This document shows, one piece after another, positions 31,091 to 40,443 of a stretch of 64,000 nucleotides of DNA. The notes below the pieces were generated by a model that made no database searches, had not been told where the DNA came from, and saw nothing but the letters and a program-made list of their open reading frames with translations. A program made the position numbers and the translations under genes. The first letter of the stretch is position 1. Each line of letters starts with the position of its first letter. Origin of the DNA: Oleiphilus sp. (GTDB lineage: Bacteria > Pseudomonadota > Gammaproteobacteria > Pseudomonadales > Oleiphilaceae). Location: assembly GCA_006212045.1 (NCBI GenBank), contig PZPK01000007.1, forward strand, positions 87,758-151,757. Reading direction: 5' to 3'.

Positions 31091-32194
31091 TTACAATCTC
31101 ATCGGCATGACAACGTACATGCGATCGCTTTCTTCTGTGGACTCTATCAGGGCTGAAGCATTGGGATTAGACAAGGTCATCTTCACGCTTTCATCAGGGA
31201 TGGCATTCAATACATCGATCAGGTAACTGACATTAAAACCAATTTGCAGTTCCCCTCCCTGATAAATGACTTCCAGACTATCTTCAGCATGCTCATGCTC
31301 AGGATTATTGGCAAACACTTCCAACAGGTTGTTACTGAGTTGCAGTTGAATACCGCGAATATTCTCATGAGAAAGAATGCTCGCTCGACTGAACATACCT
31401 TTCAGTGCTTCCCTATCAGCCACAATGACTTTGTCACCCCCTCGCGGGATAACGCGGTTATAATCGGGAAACTTTCCGTCAATCAGTTTAGAGGTGAATC
31501 TGTAAGGTCCTATCTCGGAAAAAACATGATTACTTCCGAGAGAAATCACAATCTCTTCGTCGCTATCGGATAACAAACGACCCAACTCCAGTATACCTTT
31601 ACGGGGAATGATGACCTGTTTTTCCTGGGCAACATCAACATCCGTCACCATACTTGCCATTGCCAGACGATGACCATCCGTTGCAACCGCTTTCACAGAG
31701 TTGTTGCTGACTTCGAGTAGCATGCCATTTAGATAATAACGAACATCCTGCTGTGCCATCGCGAAGGATGTTGCTTCAATCATATTTTTGAATTCCTTCT
31801 GATTGAAACTGATCGCAATATCCTGAGTTTCTTCCTCTATATTCGGAAACTGCTCTGCCGGCAATGTCGCGAGCGTGAAATGACTTTTCCCGGACCTCAG
31901 ATGCATTCGCTCGCCTTCGAGACTCAGTTCGATTTCGCTATGCTCTGGTAAGGAACGACAAATATCGGAAAGCTTTCTTGCTGGCAATGTGATTCGCCCT
32001 TCCGAGAGAACTTCAGCACCTTGTAAATGGCATACCAACTCCACTTCCATATTGGTACCCGTTACGGATATTTTGCCCTGCTCCACCGCCAGCAGCACAT
32101 TGGATAACACTGGCATTGTCTGCTTGCGTTCTACAACACCTGAAATTATTTGCAAAGGGGAAAGTATATCGTCTCTAGAAATTCGCAGTTTCAT
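31091..32194 (-). CDS. dnaN: DNA polymerase III sliding clamp (beta subunit)
   Basis: 367-aa beta clamp; dimers of three-domain subunits encircle DNA and tether polymerase III. It begins MKLRISRDDILSPLQIISGVVERKQTMPVLSN and ends in the conserved VVMPMRL. Length is typical. It lies 17 bp downstream of dnaA on the minus strand. DnaN also supports regulatory inactivation of DnaA, so the adjacency is functionally sensible. Confidence 0.98.
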   Translation of the reverse strand: MKLRISRDDILSPLQIISGVVERKQTMPVLSNVLLAVEQGKISVTGTNMEVELVCHLQGAEVLSEGRITLPARKLSDICRSLPEHSEIELSLEGERMHLRSGKSHFTLATLPAEQFPNIEEETQDIAISFNQKEFKNMIEATSFAMAQQDVRYYLNGMLLEVSNNSVKAVATDGHRLAMASMVTDVDVAQEKQVIIPRKGILELGRLLSDSDEEIVISLGSNHVFSEIGPYRFTSKLIDGKFPDYNRVIPRGGDKVIVADREALKGMFSRASILSHENIRGIQLQLSNNLLEVFANNPEHEHAEDSLEVIYQGGELQIGFNVSYLIDVLNAIPDESVKMTLSNPNASALIESTEESDRMYVVMPMRL

Positions 32195-32211
32195 CGTTCC
32201 ATGCCGTTCTA

Positions 32212-33651
32212 TTAAGTCGTAAGTGTTTTAATGAAATTATTATGATCCTCTCGCATACCAGCATCGCTATCTTTGAGTTCTGCGATTTTCTTGCAGGCAT
32301 GTAGTACCGTAGTGTGATCCCTTCCTCCGAACGCATCACCAATTTCCGGCAGGCTATGATTCGTCAATTCCTTGGCCAGAGCCATCGCCATTTGTCGTGG
32401 CCGAGTCACGGACCTTGTTCTTCTCTTGGATAATAAGTCAGCAACTTTGATTTTGTAATACTCTGCGACTGTTCGCTGAATATTTTCGATACTGACCTGT
32501 TTATCATGAATTGCCAGCAAGTCTTTCAGGCACTCTCTGATAAAGGCCGGAGTAATCTCCTGCCCTGTAAAATGGGCGTTTGCAGCGACCAGCTTCAGTG
32601 CGCCTTCCAGTTCTCGCACATTGGATCGAATCTTTTGGGCAATAAAGAACGCAGCCTCACTACTCAAGGCAACATTATTCTGCTCGGCTTTCTTCATCAG
32701 AATCGCGACTCTGGTTTCCAGTTCCGGAGGCTGAACCATCACATTGAGCCCCCAACCAAATCGCGACTTCAGCCGTTCTTCCATGTTATCAATTTCTTTA
32801 GGGTAACGATCACAGGTCAAAATCATCTGCTGCCCGCCTTCAAGCAGCGCATTAAAGGTATGAAAGAACTCTTCCTGTGACCTTTCTTTCTTTGCAAAAA
32901 ATTGAATGTCATCAATCAGCAGAGCGTCAACCGACCGATAATGCCGCTTGAAATCATTTATCGCATTGATCTGCAAGGCTTTCACCATATCAGCGACAAA
33001 GCGCTCTGAATGCAAATATACCACTTTGGCGTTGGGGTTTTTGGCAATTATTTCGTTGCCAATCGAATGCATCAAATGGGTTTTACCCAAACCCACACCA
33101 CCGTATAGAAACAACGGATTGTATGCGCCGCCGGGATTCTCAGCGACCTGCACCGAAGCCGCTCGCGCCAACTGGTTGGACTTACCCTCTACGAAGGTGT
33201 CAAAGGTAAAGTTAGGATTCAGGAAACTCTGATACTTGGTGCCGCCTTCTACTTCAACCCGTCGTTCAGATTTTAACGGCGCGTTCTCTGTCCTGCTATT
33301 TTCTTCGGGCCCTCTTTCAGCTCCACTTTGATGAGAAGCCCTTTTTGTCTGGTTTTGGCTCGCACTCTTATTCGTTGCGGGAACATTATTCTGGCTTGAA
33401 ACTGTGGAAGATCCGATCTTTAAAGCGACATTAACCCTTGATTCGGTTCCGAGCACTTCTAGCACCAGATCATTTATTCTGTGCAAGAACTTTTCCTGAA
33501 CCCAATCCAGAACAAACTTGTTCGGCGCATAAAGCACCAAATCCGTATCAACGACTTCACCCTGTAAAGGTCTTACCCAGGTATTGAACTGTTGTTCAGG
33601 CAATTCTCGTTTTAATGAGGACAGACAATCTGCCCATAAATTATCAGACAC
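32212..33651 (-). CDS. dnaA: Chromosomal replication initiator DnaA
   Basis: 479-aa initiator. Domain I starts [26 protein letters not shown]; domain II is a variable Ser/Asn/Gln-rich linker (about 90-140); domain III has Walker [10 protein letters not shown] and Walker [10 protein letters not shown]; domain IV ends with the DnaA-box-binding signature [15 protein letters not shown]. The start is GTG 33651. The 650-bp AT-rich region upstream, up to rpmH, is the expected oriC site and also holds its promoter. Confidence 0.98.
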   Translation of the reverse strand: MSDNLWADCLSSLKRELPEQQFNTWVRPLQGEVVDTDLVLYAPNKFVLDWVQEKFLHRINDLVLEVLGTESRVNVALKIGSSTVSSQNNVPATNKSASQNQTKRASHQSGAERGPEENSRTENAPLKSERRVEVEGGTKYQSFLNPNFTFDTFVEGKSNQLARAASVQVAENPGGAYNPLFLYGGVGLGKTHLMHSIGNEIIAKNPNAKVVYLHSERFVADMVKALQINAINDFKRHYRSVDALLIDDIQFFAKKERSQEEFFHTFNALLEGGQQMILTCDRYPKEIDNMEERLKSRFGWGLNVMVQPPELETRVAILMKKAEQNNVALSSEAAFFIAQKIRSNVRELEGALKLVAANAHFTGQEITPAFIRECLKDLLAIHDKQVSIENIQRTVAEYYKIKVADLLSKRRTRSVTRPRQMAMALAKELTNHSLPEIGDAFGGRDHTTVLHACKKIAELKDSDAGMREDHNNFIKTLTT

Positions 33652-34306
33652 TAAACTCTCTGCGAAATAGCTGTTATCGACTCATGACACTTAAATGAGT
33701 ACTTAATTCAGGAAACCAACATTGATGCTTTCTTTAAAGGCCGAACTGTTTTTGTTGTCTGTCACAGGAAATGATCCCCTGTAGTGCTTCTTGCTAGTTC
33801 AACGGCTCTGACCACAATTCTATAGCCCTTTAAGCGCCGACGCCACTCTGATTTTTTAGGTTATCAAACCACCTGTGCATGGTTTTTATATTATTATTCA
33901 ATATCATACAGACTTATAAACATTTTTATACACATAATAATTCAGATATTTTTTAGCTTTTATTCAAAACCTGATTTAGCCAAATTAACCTGTGTAAAAC
34001 CAGGCATACAAACCTGTGGACAAAAATATTCAAAAGTTATCCAGTTTTTACACATACCATATCCAAGCTGGATTCAGGATTTACACCCAACTTATTTAAA
34101 TTCCAAGTTCATGTTTTAAAAAGAATAAACTTCATTACCCACAGAAATCAGGTTTACTATATATAACTATATCTATCTTTATTTACATAATATAAATATT
34201 AAAAGACCTTTCTCTTTTCTTCACAAAAATCCTGCTTGATCCAACATCTTAAAAAACATACAATCGCGCTCCCTTAATTTTAGACCTACTGATATCGGGT
34301 AAGACA
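33652..34306. other. oriC: oriC-like region between dnaA and rpmH
   Basis: 655-bp gene-free, AT-rich DNA between divergent dnaA and rpmH, the classical origin position in Pseudomonas relatives. DnaA-box-like 9-mers seen by eye: TTATACACA (33926-33934), TGTGTAAAA (33991-33999, reverse), TGTGGACAA (34015-34023, reverse), TTATCCAGT (34037-34045) and TTACCCACA (34135-34143). None is a perfect TTATCCACA. Long A/T runs (33880-33970, 34080-34230) could be the unwinding element. The nearest perfect boxes are 6 kb away, before mnmG. Confidence 0.75.
34236..34264 (+). promoter_or_regulatory. Sigma-70 promoter of rpmH-rnpA
   Basis: TTGATC (34236-34241), exactly 17-bp spacer, TACAAT (34259-34264), 43 bp before rpmH ATG. 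Strong match in the right place for the L34/RNase P operon. Confidence 0.7.
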
Positions 34307-34441
34307 ATGAAACGTACTTTCCAACCAAGCGTCCTGAAACGCAAACGCACACATGGTTTTCGTGCTCGCATGGCAACTAAAAGTGGCCGTCAGATTTTGA
34401 ATCGCAGAAGAGCAAAAGGCCGTAAAGCACTCAGTGCTTGA
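34307..34441 (+). CDS. rpmH: 50S ribosomal protein L34
   Basis: 44-aa, extremely basic L34: begins [19 protein letters not shown] and ends KGRKALSA, with no length deviation. GGGTAAGA ribosome site upstream. Its last codons overlap the rnpA GTG start by 8 bp, the conserved coupling of these two genes. Confidence 0.99.
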   Translation: MKRTFQPSVLKRKRTHGFRARMATKSGRQILNRRRAKGRKALSA

Positions 34442-34799
34442 TTTAAGTCGATCCCAGGGTTTTCCGAAAGAATCTCGACTGCTCAATGCGTATGATTACA
34501 GTCGAGTCTTCGACAAAGTAGAGCACCGTTTTTCAACAAAGCACTTCTTGCTACTGGTAAGGGAAAATCAAAACCTTGGGTGCCGACTTGGTGTTATTGT
34601 TGCCAAAAAGCATGTTAAGCTCGCGGTTTGTCGCAATCGGATAAAACGTCTGATCAGAGAGTCTTTTCGCTTATCTGAAACGCAACCTAGAAACCTGGAT
34701 GTGATCGTACTCGCGAAATTCGGTGCGGGCAGACAAAATAAAAGTGAAACCAGAGCAGAGCTCGATAAACTCTGGCAAAAAATGATCAATCGGGTTTAA
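34434..34799 (+). CDS. rnpA: Ribonuclease P protein component
   Basis: 121-aa basic protein subunit of RNase P that helps the catalytic RNA remove 5' leaders of tRNA precursors. The RNR motif [14 protein letters not shown] is present, as is the FxxxF-type [16 protein letters not shown]-terminal segment. The start is GTG 34434 inside the end of rpmH. It is followed by yidD, yidC and mnmE in the standard order. Confidence 0.97.
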   Translation: MLDLSRSQGFPKESRLLNAYDYSRVFDKVEHRFSTKHFLLLVRENQNLGCRLGVIVAKKHVKLAVCRNRIKRLIRESFRLSETQPRNLDVIVLAKFGAGRQNKSETRAELDKLWQKMINRV

Positions 34800-34834
34800 C
34801 GGATTCACATTCACCCTGTATACAGAGATACCTG

Positions 34835-35083
34835 ATGAATCGAATTGTCATCTTCCTGATTCGCATTTATCAGCGTGGCATTAGTCCGCTTCTCGGTCCT
34901 TCCTGTCGCTTTTATCCCAGTTGTTCTCATTATGCTATCGAAGCCTTACAACGTTTTGGCTTTATTAAAGGCAGTTATCTGACCATCAGGCGTTTATTGA
35001 AATGTCATCCTTTTCACGAAGGTGGCATCGATCCTGTTCCAGAAACGCAGTCTTGCTGTCATGATCATCGTTCACTTAACTAG
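34835..35083 (+). CDS. yidD: Membrane protein insertion efficiency factor YidD
   Basis: 82-aa YidD with an N-terminal amphipathic helix ([16 protein letters not shown]) and the Cys-rich signature [20 protein letters not shown]. It associates with the inner membrane and aids YidC-dependent insertion. The His/Cys-rich end (CCHDHRS) is usual. Located between rnpA and yidC as in most proteobacteria. Confidence 0.97.
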   Translation: MNRIVIFLIRIYQRGISPLLGPSCRFYPSCSHYAIEALQRFGFIKGSYLTIRRLLKCHPFHEGGIDPVPETQSCCHDHRSLN

Positions 35084-35109
35084 TTAATTTTTATTGGTAT
35101 TTCAATATT

Positions 35110-36804
35110 ATGGATTTAAGACGTGGTGTAATATTTGTAGGACTTGCGATCGTTTCCTACATGCTCGTACTTGCCTGGAATGAAGATTACGGCCAGGTCC
35201 GTGACCAAGAGCAAAATTCTTCGTACGAGCCGCCAACGGCTTCTTCACCTTCTGTCGCGCTAGAAAGTAATACCTCACCCGCAGATTCCGACAGTGAATT
35301 TACGCCACCAGAAGCCCTGAATACTGTTAGCCCCATGGCTGATCAAAGCAACCCGAGTGAGATTAAGCTCGAAACGATTAAGGTCAAAACAGATGTTCTG
35401 GATCTCGAAATCGATCCGGTTGGCGGTAATATTGTTTCTGCGCTGTTGCCTCAATACAAACTTTCCCTTGGATCTGATCAGGCCCTGCCCCTTCTAGAAA
35501 GTAATCAGCGTCGCTACTACGTTGTGGAAAGTGGATTATTTGGAAGACACGGTTTTGATGCAGCTAAAAACGGTCCAAAGCCGGTTTACAAGTCTGCTCA
35601 GAGCCAGTACGTATTGTCTGATGGTCAGGATGAGTTAAGGGTTGATCTTGTTTATCAGGATGTCAGTGGTGTTACGGTCACCAAACGTTTTGTGTTTCAA
35701 CGAAACGACTATGTGATCACTACCGAGTTTGTGATCAACAACCAGTCTGAACGGAGCTGGGAAGGAAACTTTTCCGGTAAGATCGTGCGGGATCGTAGTG
35801 AAGACCCCTCTTCCCAGAACAGCATGGGCATGCAATCGTATCTGGGCATGGTGCTTTCAAGTAAAGAAGAGCCCTATGAAAAGATTGATTTTGAAGACAT
35901 GTTGGAAGCACCGGTCAATCGGACCATTCAAGGTGGCTGGATGGCCTTTATTCAGCACTACTTCCTGAGTGCGTGGGTTCCGGATGCATCGGTTCCGCAG
36001 ACCTATCAGACCCGGGTCAAGAATGGCACCTATCTGATGGGTTTCATCAGTCCCGCAACCAAAGTAGCGCCTGGAGAAGAAGCCAGCGTGTCTGCCCGAC
36101 TCTATCTTGGTCCCAAAATCATAGAAAGACTGGAGCAGGTTGCGCCTAAACTGGATTTGACGGTCGATTATGGCTGGTTGTTCTTTATTGCTTACCCATT
36201 GTTTCTATTGTTGGACTTCCTGTTCGGGATCGTTGGAAACTGGGGCGTTGCCATTATCCTGGTGACCGTAGTCGTCAAAGCGCTATTCTTCAGATTATCT
36301 GCCGCCAGCTACCGTTCCATGGCGAATATGCGCAGAGTGGCACCCAAGCTCCAGTCCTTGAAAGACCAGTATGGTGACGACCGACAGAAAATGTCGCAGG
36401 CGATGATGGATCTCTATCGAAAGGAAAAAATCAATCCTTTAGGAGGTTGCCTACCGATTCTGGTTCAGATGCCTGTGTTTATTGCCCTTTACTGGGTCCT
36501 GCTGGAGAGTGTTCAGTTGCGGCATGCCCCGTTCTTTTTCTGGATAACAGATTTGTCCATTAAAGATCCCTACTTTGTGCTTCCGATTCTGATGGGTGCC
36601 AGCATGTTTATTCAAATGCAGCTCAATCCGACGCCACCGGACCCGATGCAGGCCAAAGTGATGAAATTAATGCCGATCATGATGACAGTGTTTTTCTTGT
36701 GGTTCCCCGCTGGATTGGTACTTTACTGGCTGGTCAACAACATCCTTTCGATTGCACAACAATGGGTGATTACTCGCCAGATCGAAAAATCTGCCGCTTC
36801 CTAG
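35110..36804 (+). CDS. yidC: Membrane protein insertase YidC
   Basis: 564-aa insertase of the YidC/Oxa1/Alb3 family. One N-terminal membrane helix (GVIFVGLAIVSYMLVLAW), a linker rich in Ser/Pro/Thr, the large periplasmic beta domain (about 85-330), then the five-helix insertase core with GNWGVAIILVTVVVKALFF, MSQAMMDLYRKEKINPLGGCLPILVQMP and the final PAGLVLYWLVNN segment. The hydrophilic-groove Arg lies in the KALFFRLSAASYRSM region. Length is that of gammaproteobacterial YidC. Confidence 0.98.
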   Translation: MDLRRGVIFVGLAIVSYMLVLAWNEDYGQVRDQEQNSSYEPPTASSPSVALESNTSPADSDSEFTPPEALNTVSPMADQSNPSEIKLETIKVKTDVLDLEIDPVGGNIVSALLPQYKLSLGSDQALPLLESNQRRYYVVESGLFGRHGFDAAKNGPKPVYKSAQSQYVLSDGQDELRVDLVYQDVSGVTVTKRFVFQRNDYVITTEFVINNQSERSWEGNFSGKIVRDRSEDPSSQNSMGMQSYLGMVLSSKEEPYEKIDFEDMLEAPVNRTIQGGWMAFIQHYFLSAWVPDASVPQTYQTRVKNGTYLMGFISPATKVAPGEEASVSARLYLGPKIIERLEQVAPKLDLTVDYGWLFFIAYPLFLLLDFLFGIVGNWGVAIILVTVVVKALFFRLSAASYRSMANMRRVAPKLQSLKDQYGDDRQKMSQAMMDLYRKEKINPLGGCLPILVQMPVFIALYWVLLESVQLRHAPFFFWITDLSIKDPYFVLPILMGASMFIQMQLNPTPPDPMQAKVMKLMPIMMTVFFLWFPAGLVLYWLVNNILSIAQQWVITRQIEKSAAS

Positions 36805-36822
36805 CGTGCCGGAAACAGCCCG

Positions 36823-38190
36823 ATGCCTGTTGAATCCAATGAAACAATAGTGGCACTGGCCACGGCGGCAGGCAGAGGAAGTGTCGGGATTGTTCGCTTG
36901 TCGGGAGCCCGATCGCTCGAGATAGCAAATCGTCTGTTAGGCTTTGACCCGAAACCGCGTCATGCCCATTTCTGCCCTTTTAAGGATCAGGATGGAGAGC
37001 AGATAGACGAAGGTGTTGCGCTGTTCTTCAAGGCGCCTCATTCTTTCACCGGAGAGGATGTACTCGAACTTCAGGCACATGGTGGTCCGGTTATTCTCGA
37101 CATGTTGATTCGCTCGGCTTGCGCTCTGGGAGCCCGGATGGCCGAGCCGGGAGAATTCTCGCGTCGGGCTTTTCTCAATGACAAGATTGACCTCGTTCAG
37201 GCAGAGGCAATATCAGACCTGATCAACAGCAGTTCTGAACAGGCTGCCCGCAGTGCCGTTCTGTCTTTACAAGGCGAATTCTCGAAGCAGATAGAGCGGC
37301 TGGTTGAAGGTCTGATCAAATTACGGATGTTTGTCGAGGCCGCGATAGATTTTCCTGAAGAGGAAATCGATTTCCTGGCGGAATCCGATGTATTGAATCA
37401 AACAGAAAGCCTTCATAAAAGTTTGTTGCGGCTGCAGGACAGTGCCAAACAAGGCGCCTTGCTAAGCGAAGGCATTCGGGTTGTGATTGCCGGGAAGCCC
37501 AATGCGGGTAAATCCAGTTTACTTAACGCCCTGGCAGGCAAAGAATCAGCCATTGTCACCGAAATAGCAGGTACGACCCGCGATGTGCTTAAGGAGCAAA
37601 TACTCATTGATGGTATGCCTTTGCATATTATCGACACCGCCGGGCTTCGTGATAGTGATGACAGGGTTGAACAAATCGGAATTCAGCGCGCCTGGCAGGA
37701 AATCAATCAGGCGGATCGCATCTTACTTGTCTACGATGCGAATGATCAGGATTGCGCCTCATTGGCCGATCTTTGGCCGGAATTTATGGCGAAACTGTCG
37801 CAACAGGATCATGTGACATTTATACGCAACAAAATCGATTTGATGAACGAGAAAGCCGGTCTTGATCAGCAGGACGGGTTCCCGGTGCTGTCGCTCTCAG
37901 CCAAACAGACCGATGGCATTGATATACTGAGAAAACATCTGAAAGCCTGTGTCGGTTTTGAGAATCTGGCTGAAGGCGTGTACACGGCCAGACGACGCCA
38001 TCTGCAAGCCTTGCAAGAGGCGGAAGAAGCGGTGCACCGTGGACGAGACGCTTTGGTCACACATAATGCCGGAGAGCTGCTGGCTGAAGAACTGCGCATC
38101 GCGCAGGATGCCTTGGGGCAAATTACGGGGCGTTTTTCAGCAGATGACCTTTTGGGAGAAATTTTCAGTAGCTTCTGCATCGGAAAATAA
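36823..38190 (+). CDS. mnmE: tRNA modification GTPase MnmE
   Basis: 455-aa GTPase that with MnmG installs the 5-carboxymethylaminomethyl group on U34 of certain tRNAs. The N-terminal folate-binding domain begins [21 protein letters not shown], the G domain has [11 protein letters not shown], the DTAGLRD G3 motif and NKID, and the C-terminal CIGK tetrapeptide supplies the catalytic Cys. It lies 18 bp after yidC. Its partner mnmG is 2.2 kb downstream, separated by an MFS-PlsC gene and a DnaA-box region. Confidence 0.98.
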   Translation: MPVESNETIVALATAAGRGSVGIVRLSGARSLEIANRLLGFDPKPRHAHFCPFKDQDGEQIDEGVALFFKAPHSFTGEDVLELQAHGGPVILDMLIRSACALGARMAEPGEFSRRAFLNDKIDLVQAEAISDLINSSSEQAARSAVLSLQGEFSKQIERLVEGLIKLRMFVEAAIDFPEEEIDFLAESDVLNQTESLHKSLLRLQDSAKQGALLSEGIRVVIAGKPNAGKSSLLNALAGKESAIVTEIAGTTRDVLKEQILIDGMPLHIIDTAGLRDSDDRVEQIGIQRAWQEINQADRILLVYDANDQDCASLADLWPEFMAKLSQQDHVTFIRNKIDLMNEKAGLDQQDGFPVLSLSAKQTDGIDILRKHLKACVGFENLAEGVYTARRRHLQALQEAEEAVHRGRDALVTHNAGELLAEELRIAQDALGQITGRFSADDLLGEIFSSFCIGK

Positions 38191-38280
38191 CGCCCGTTTC
38201 GTACTTCCAGGCAGGCGGACAATGTTAGTAATAAACTGTACTATCACCACTTCTACTCAAGAGTTCTAGCGGAGTCAGGG

Positions 38281-40164
38281 ATGAGTCAATCCAGTTTATT
38301 CAAAAGCAGGCGGTTTCTACCGTTTTTTCTGACCCAGTTCCTGGGTGCTTTTAACGACAATATCTTCAAGAACACTTTAATGCTACTTATCGCATACAGT
38401 GCGATTTCCCAATTGGAGATGGATATTAATGTTGTTCTTAATCTAGCTGCAGGTCTGTTTATCCTGCCGTTTTTCCTGTTTTCAGGGATTGCCGGACAAA
38501 TTACGGATATCAGCGAAAAATCGAGATTAATGCGTCGGATCAAGCTGGCTGAGATACTCATTATGCTGTTGGCGGCCGCAGGATTTCTGCTACAACAATA
38601 TTTTTACCTCTTGGGTATCCTGTTTCTGATGGGTACACAGTCGACATTTTTCGGACCCGCCAAGTACGCAATACTGCCTCAACATCTGAAGGATACCGAG
38701 CTGGTCGGCGGCAATGCGATCGTGGAAATGGGCACGTTCGTGGCAATTTTGCTGGGCACCATTGGTGCAGGGCTGATCATGCAGTTTGATGCACGTATTA
38801 CGATTGTTTCTGTGACCGTAATCGGGCTCTCCATCCTGGGTTATCTGGCAAGTCGTTCCATTCCATTGGCGCCAGCCGGAAGTGATGCAATTAAGATCAG
38901 TTTTAATCCCTTGTCCTCCAGTATTGAACTGGTTAAAACAGTCCGTAAAAACAGAGCGATCTATCTCGCTATTATGGCGATCTCCTGGTTCTGGTTTTTA
39001 GGCGCAGCCTATTTGACCCAGTTTCCAAACTTCTCGATCGCCAGTTTGAATGGCGATGCTTCATTGGTGACCTTGTTGCTGGCGCTGTTTACCGTCGGTA
39101 TTGGTCTCGGTTCCATGATGTGTGAATCACTGTCCAGGTCGTGTATCGAGTTAGGGATCGTACCTGTTGGGGCATTGGGCTTATCGGTGTTTGGCATTGA
39201 TCTCTATTTTGCGGTCCCTTCAATGCCGGCTGAGCAGATCTCCTGGTCACAATTTCTCTCTGATAGCGGAAACTGGCGTTTGCTGTTCGACCTGACAGCT
39301 GTTGGTTTGTTTGGCGGAATATTTATTGTTCCCTTGTATGCTTATGTGCAGGCCCGTTCAGAAGAGTCCTATCGTGCCCGAACCATCGCAGTCATCAATA
39401 TTATGAATGCCCTGTTTATGGTAGGAAGCGCAATTGCCGGAATCATATTTTTGGGGGTGCTTGAGTTGTCCATCCCCGACTTCTTCCTGGTTCTGGCGAT
39501 TATGAATCTGGTGGTGTGTGCTTATGTGTTTTATCAGGTGGATGAGTTTGCACTGCGCTTCGTTATCTGGCTACTGACGCATATGATGTACCGCGTCCGT
39601 TCCTATCAGCTGAATCATATCCCGGAACAGGGCGCAGCGGTCATTGTGTGCAACCATGTCAGCTATGTGGATGCGCTATTGATTGCCGGGGCTTCACCAC
39701 GCCCTGTCAGGTTTGTCATGGACCACCAGATCTTTAAAAGCCGCTTTCTGGGCTGGTTTTTCCGATTGGCCAAGGCCATTCCGATTGCGCCGGAGTTTAA
39801 GGACAAGCAAGTGTTTACCCGGGCTTTTGATTCGATATCCGAAGCACTCGACAGCGAAGAACTGGTCTGTATTTTCCCTGAAGGAAAGTTAACGCGATCA
39901 GGAAAAATGAACGAATTCAGAACCGGCATTGAAAAAATCCTGCAAAGAAATCCGGTACCGGTGATTCCCCTGTCCTTGACGGGCCTTTGGGGAAGCGTCT
40001 TCAGCCATAGAGGTGGCCCGGCATTTACGCGTCTGCCCAAACGCTTTTGGTCAAAGGTCAGTATCGATGCCGGGGAAGCTGTTAAACCGGAGTCGGCGAC
40101 AGCAGAGTTACTGTATCAACGGGTGTTTGAATTGCATTCAAGGCGAAAGCAGAATTGTGGATAA
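38281..40164 (+). CDS. MFS transporter fused to 1-acylglycerol-phosphate acyltransferase (LplT-PlsC type)
   Basis: 627-aa fusion. Residues about 1-410 form a 12-helix MFS transporter of the lysophospholipid-flippase LplT group (RRFLPFFLTQFLGAFNDN start). Residues about 430-620 are a PlsC acyltransferase with the HX4D box NHVSYVDA and FPEGKLTRSG motif. It would import lysophospholipid and reacylate it at the inner membrane. Larger homologues add an AMP-binding acyl-ACP synthetase domain (Aas-like); this one stops after PlsC, so acyl groups must come from another enzyme. The stop codon lies inside a perfect DnaA box. Confidence 0.9.
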   Translation: MSQSSLFKSRRFLPFFLTQFLGAFNDNIFKNTLMLLIAYSAISQLEMDINVVLNLAAGLFILPFFLFSGIAGQITDISEKSRLMRRIKLAEILIMLLAAAGFLLQQYFYLLGILFLMGTQSTFFGPAKYAILPQHLKDTELVGGNAIVEMGTFVAILLGTIGAGLIMQFDARITIVSVTVIGLSILGYLASRSIPLAPAGSDAIKISFNPLSSSIELVKTVRKNRAIYLAIMAISWFWFLGAAYLTQFPNFSIASLNGDASLVTLLLALFTVGIGLGSMMCESLSRSCIELGIVPVGALGLSVFGIDLYFAVPSMPAEQISWSQFLSDSGNWRLLFDLTAVGLFGGIFIVPLYAYVQARSEESYRARTIAVINIMNALFMVGSAIAGIIFLGVLELSIPDFFLVLAIMNLVVCAYVFYQVDEFALRFVIWLLTHMMYRVRSYQLNHIPEQGAAVIVCNHVSYVDALLIAGASPRPVRFVMDHQIFKSRFLGWFFRLAKAIPIAPEFKDKQVFTRAFDSISEALDSEELVCIFPEGKLTRSGKMNEFRTGIEKILQRNPVPVIPLSLTGLWGSVFSHRGGPAFTRLPKRFWSKVSIDAGEAVKPESATAELLYQRVFELHSRRKQNCG

Positions 40165-40269
40165 CTTTAGCCTCTTCTGAGGAATAAAGTGTCTAATAAT
40201 AGAATTTCTTTTTTTATCAATAGTTTATAGCTGTTATTTAAAGTAATAAAAGATTATTTCTGTGGATAA
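40156..40269. other. Two perfect DnaA boxes before mnmG
   Basis: TGTGGATAA (reverse of TTATCCACA) occurs at 40156-40164 and at 40261-40269, same orientation, start-to-start 105 bp (about ten helical turns). The 279-bp gap 40165-40443 is very AT-rich (TTTTTTTATCAATAG, TTATTTAAAG runs) and contains no gene. E. coli oriC sits next to mnmG (gidA), so this may be an origin element or a DnaA-controlled mnmG promoter. Confidence 0.7.
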
Positions 40270-40443
40270 GTCTATTGATAAGTATTTGAATAAAGGCGCT
40301 AAGCCTTTGATTTTCAAAATATTGAATATAGATTCAATTTTCAGTTTCAGACACAGAAAGTGTTCAAATATTGCGCGTTTTATACTGAAACCATCTTAAC
40401 TTGGACGTATAATGCCCCGCTATTTTTTATCTAGGGTCAGATT

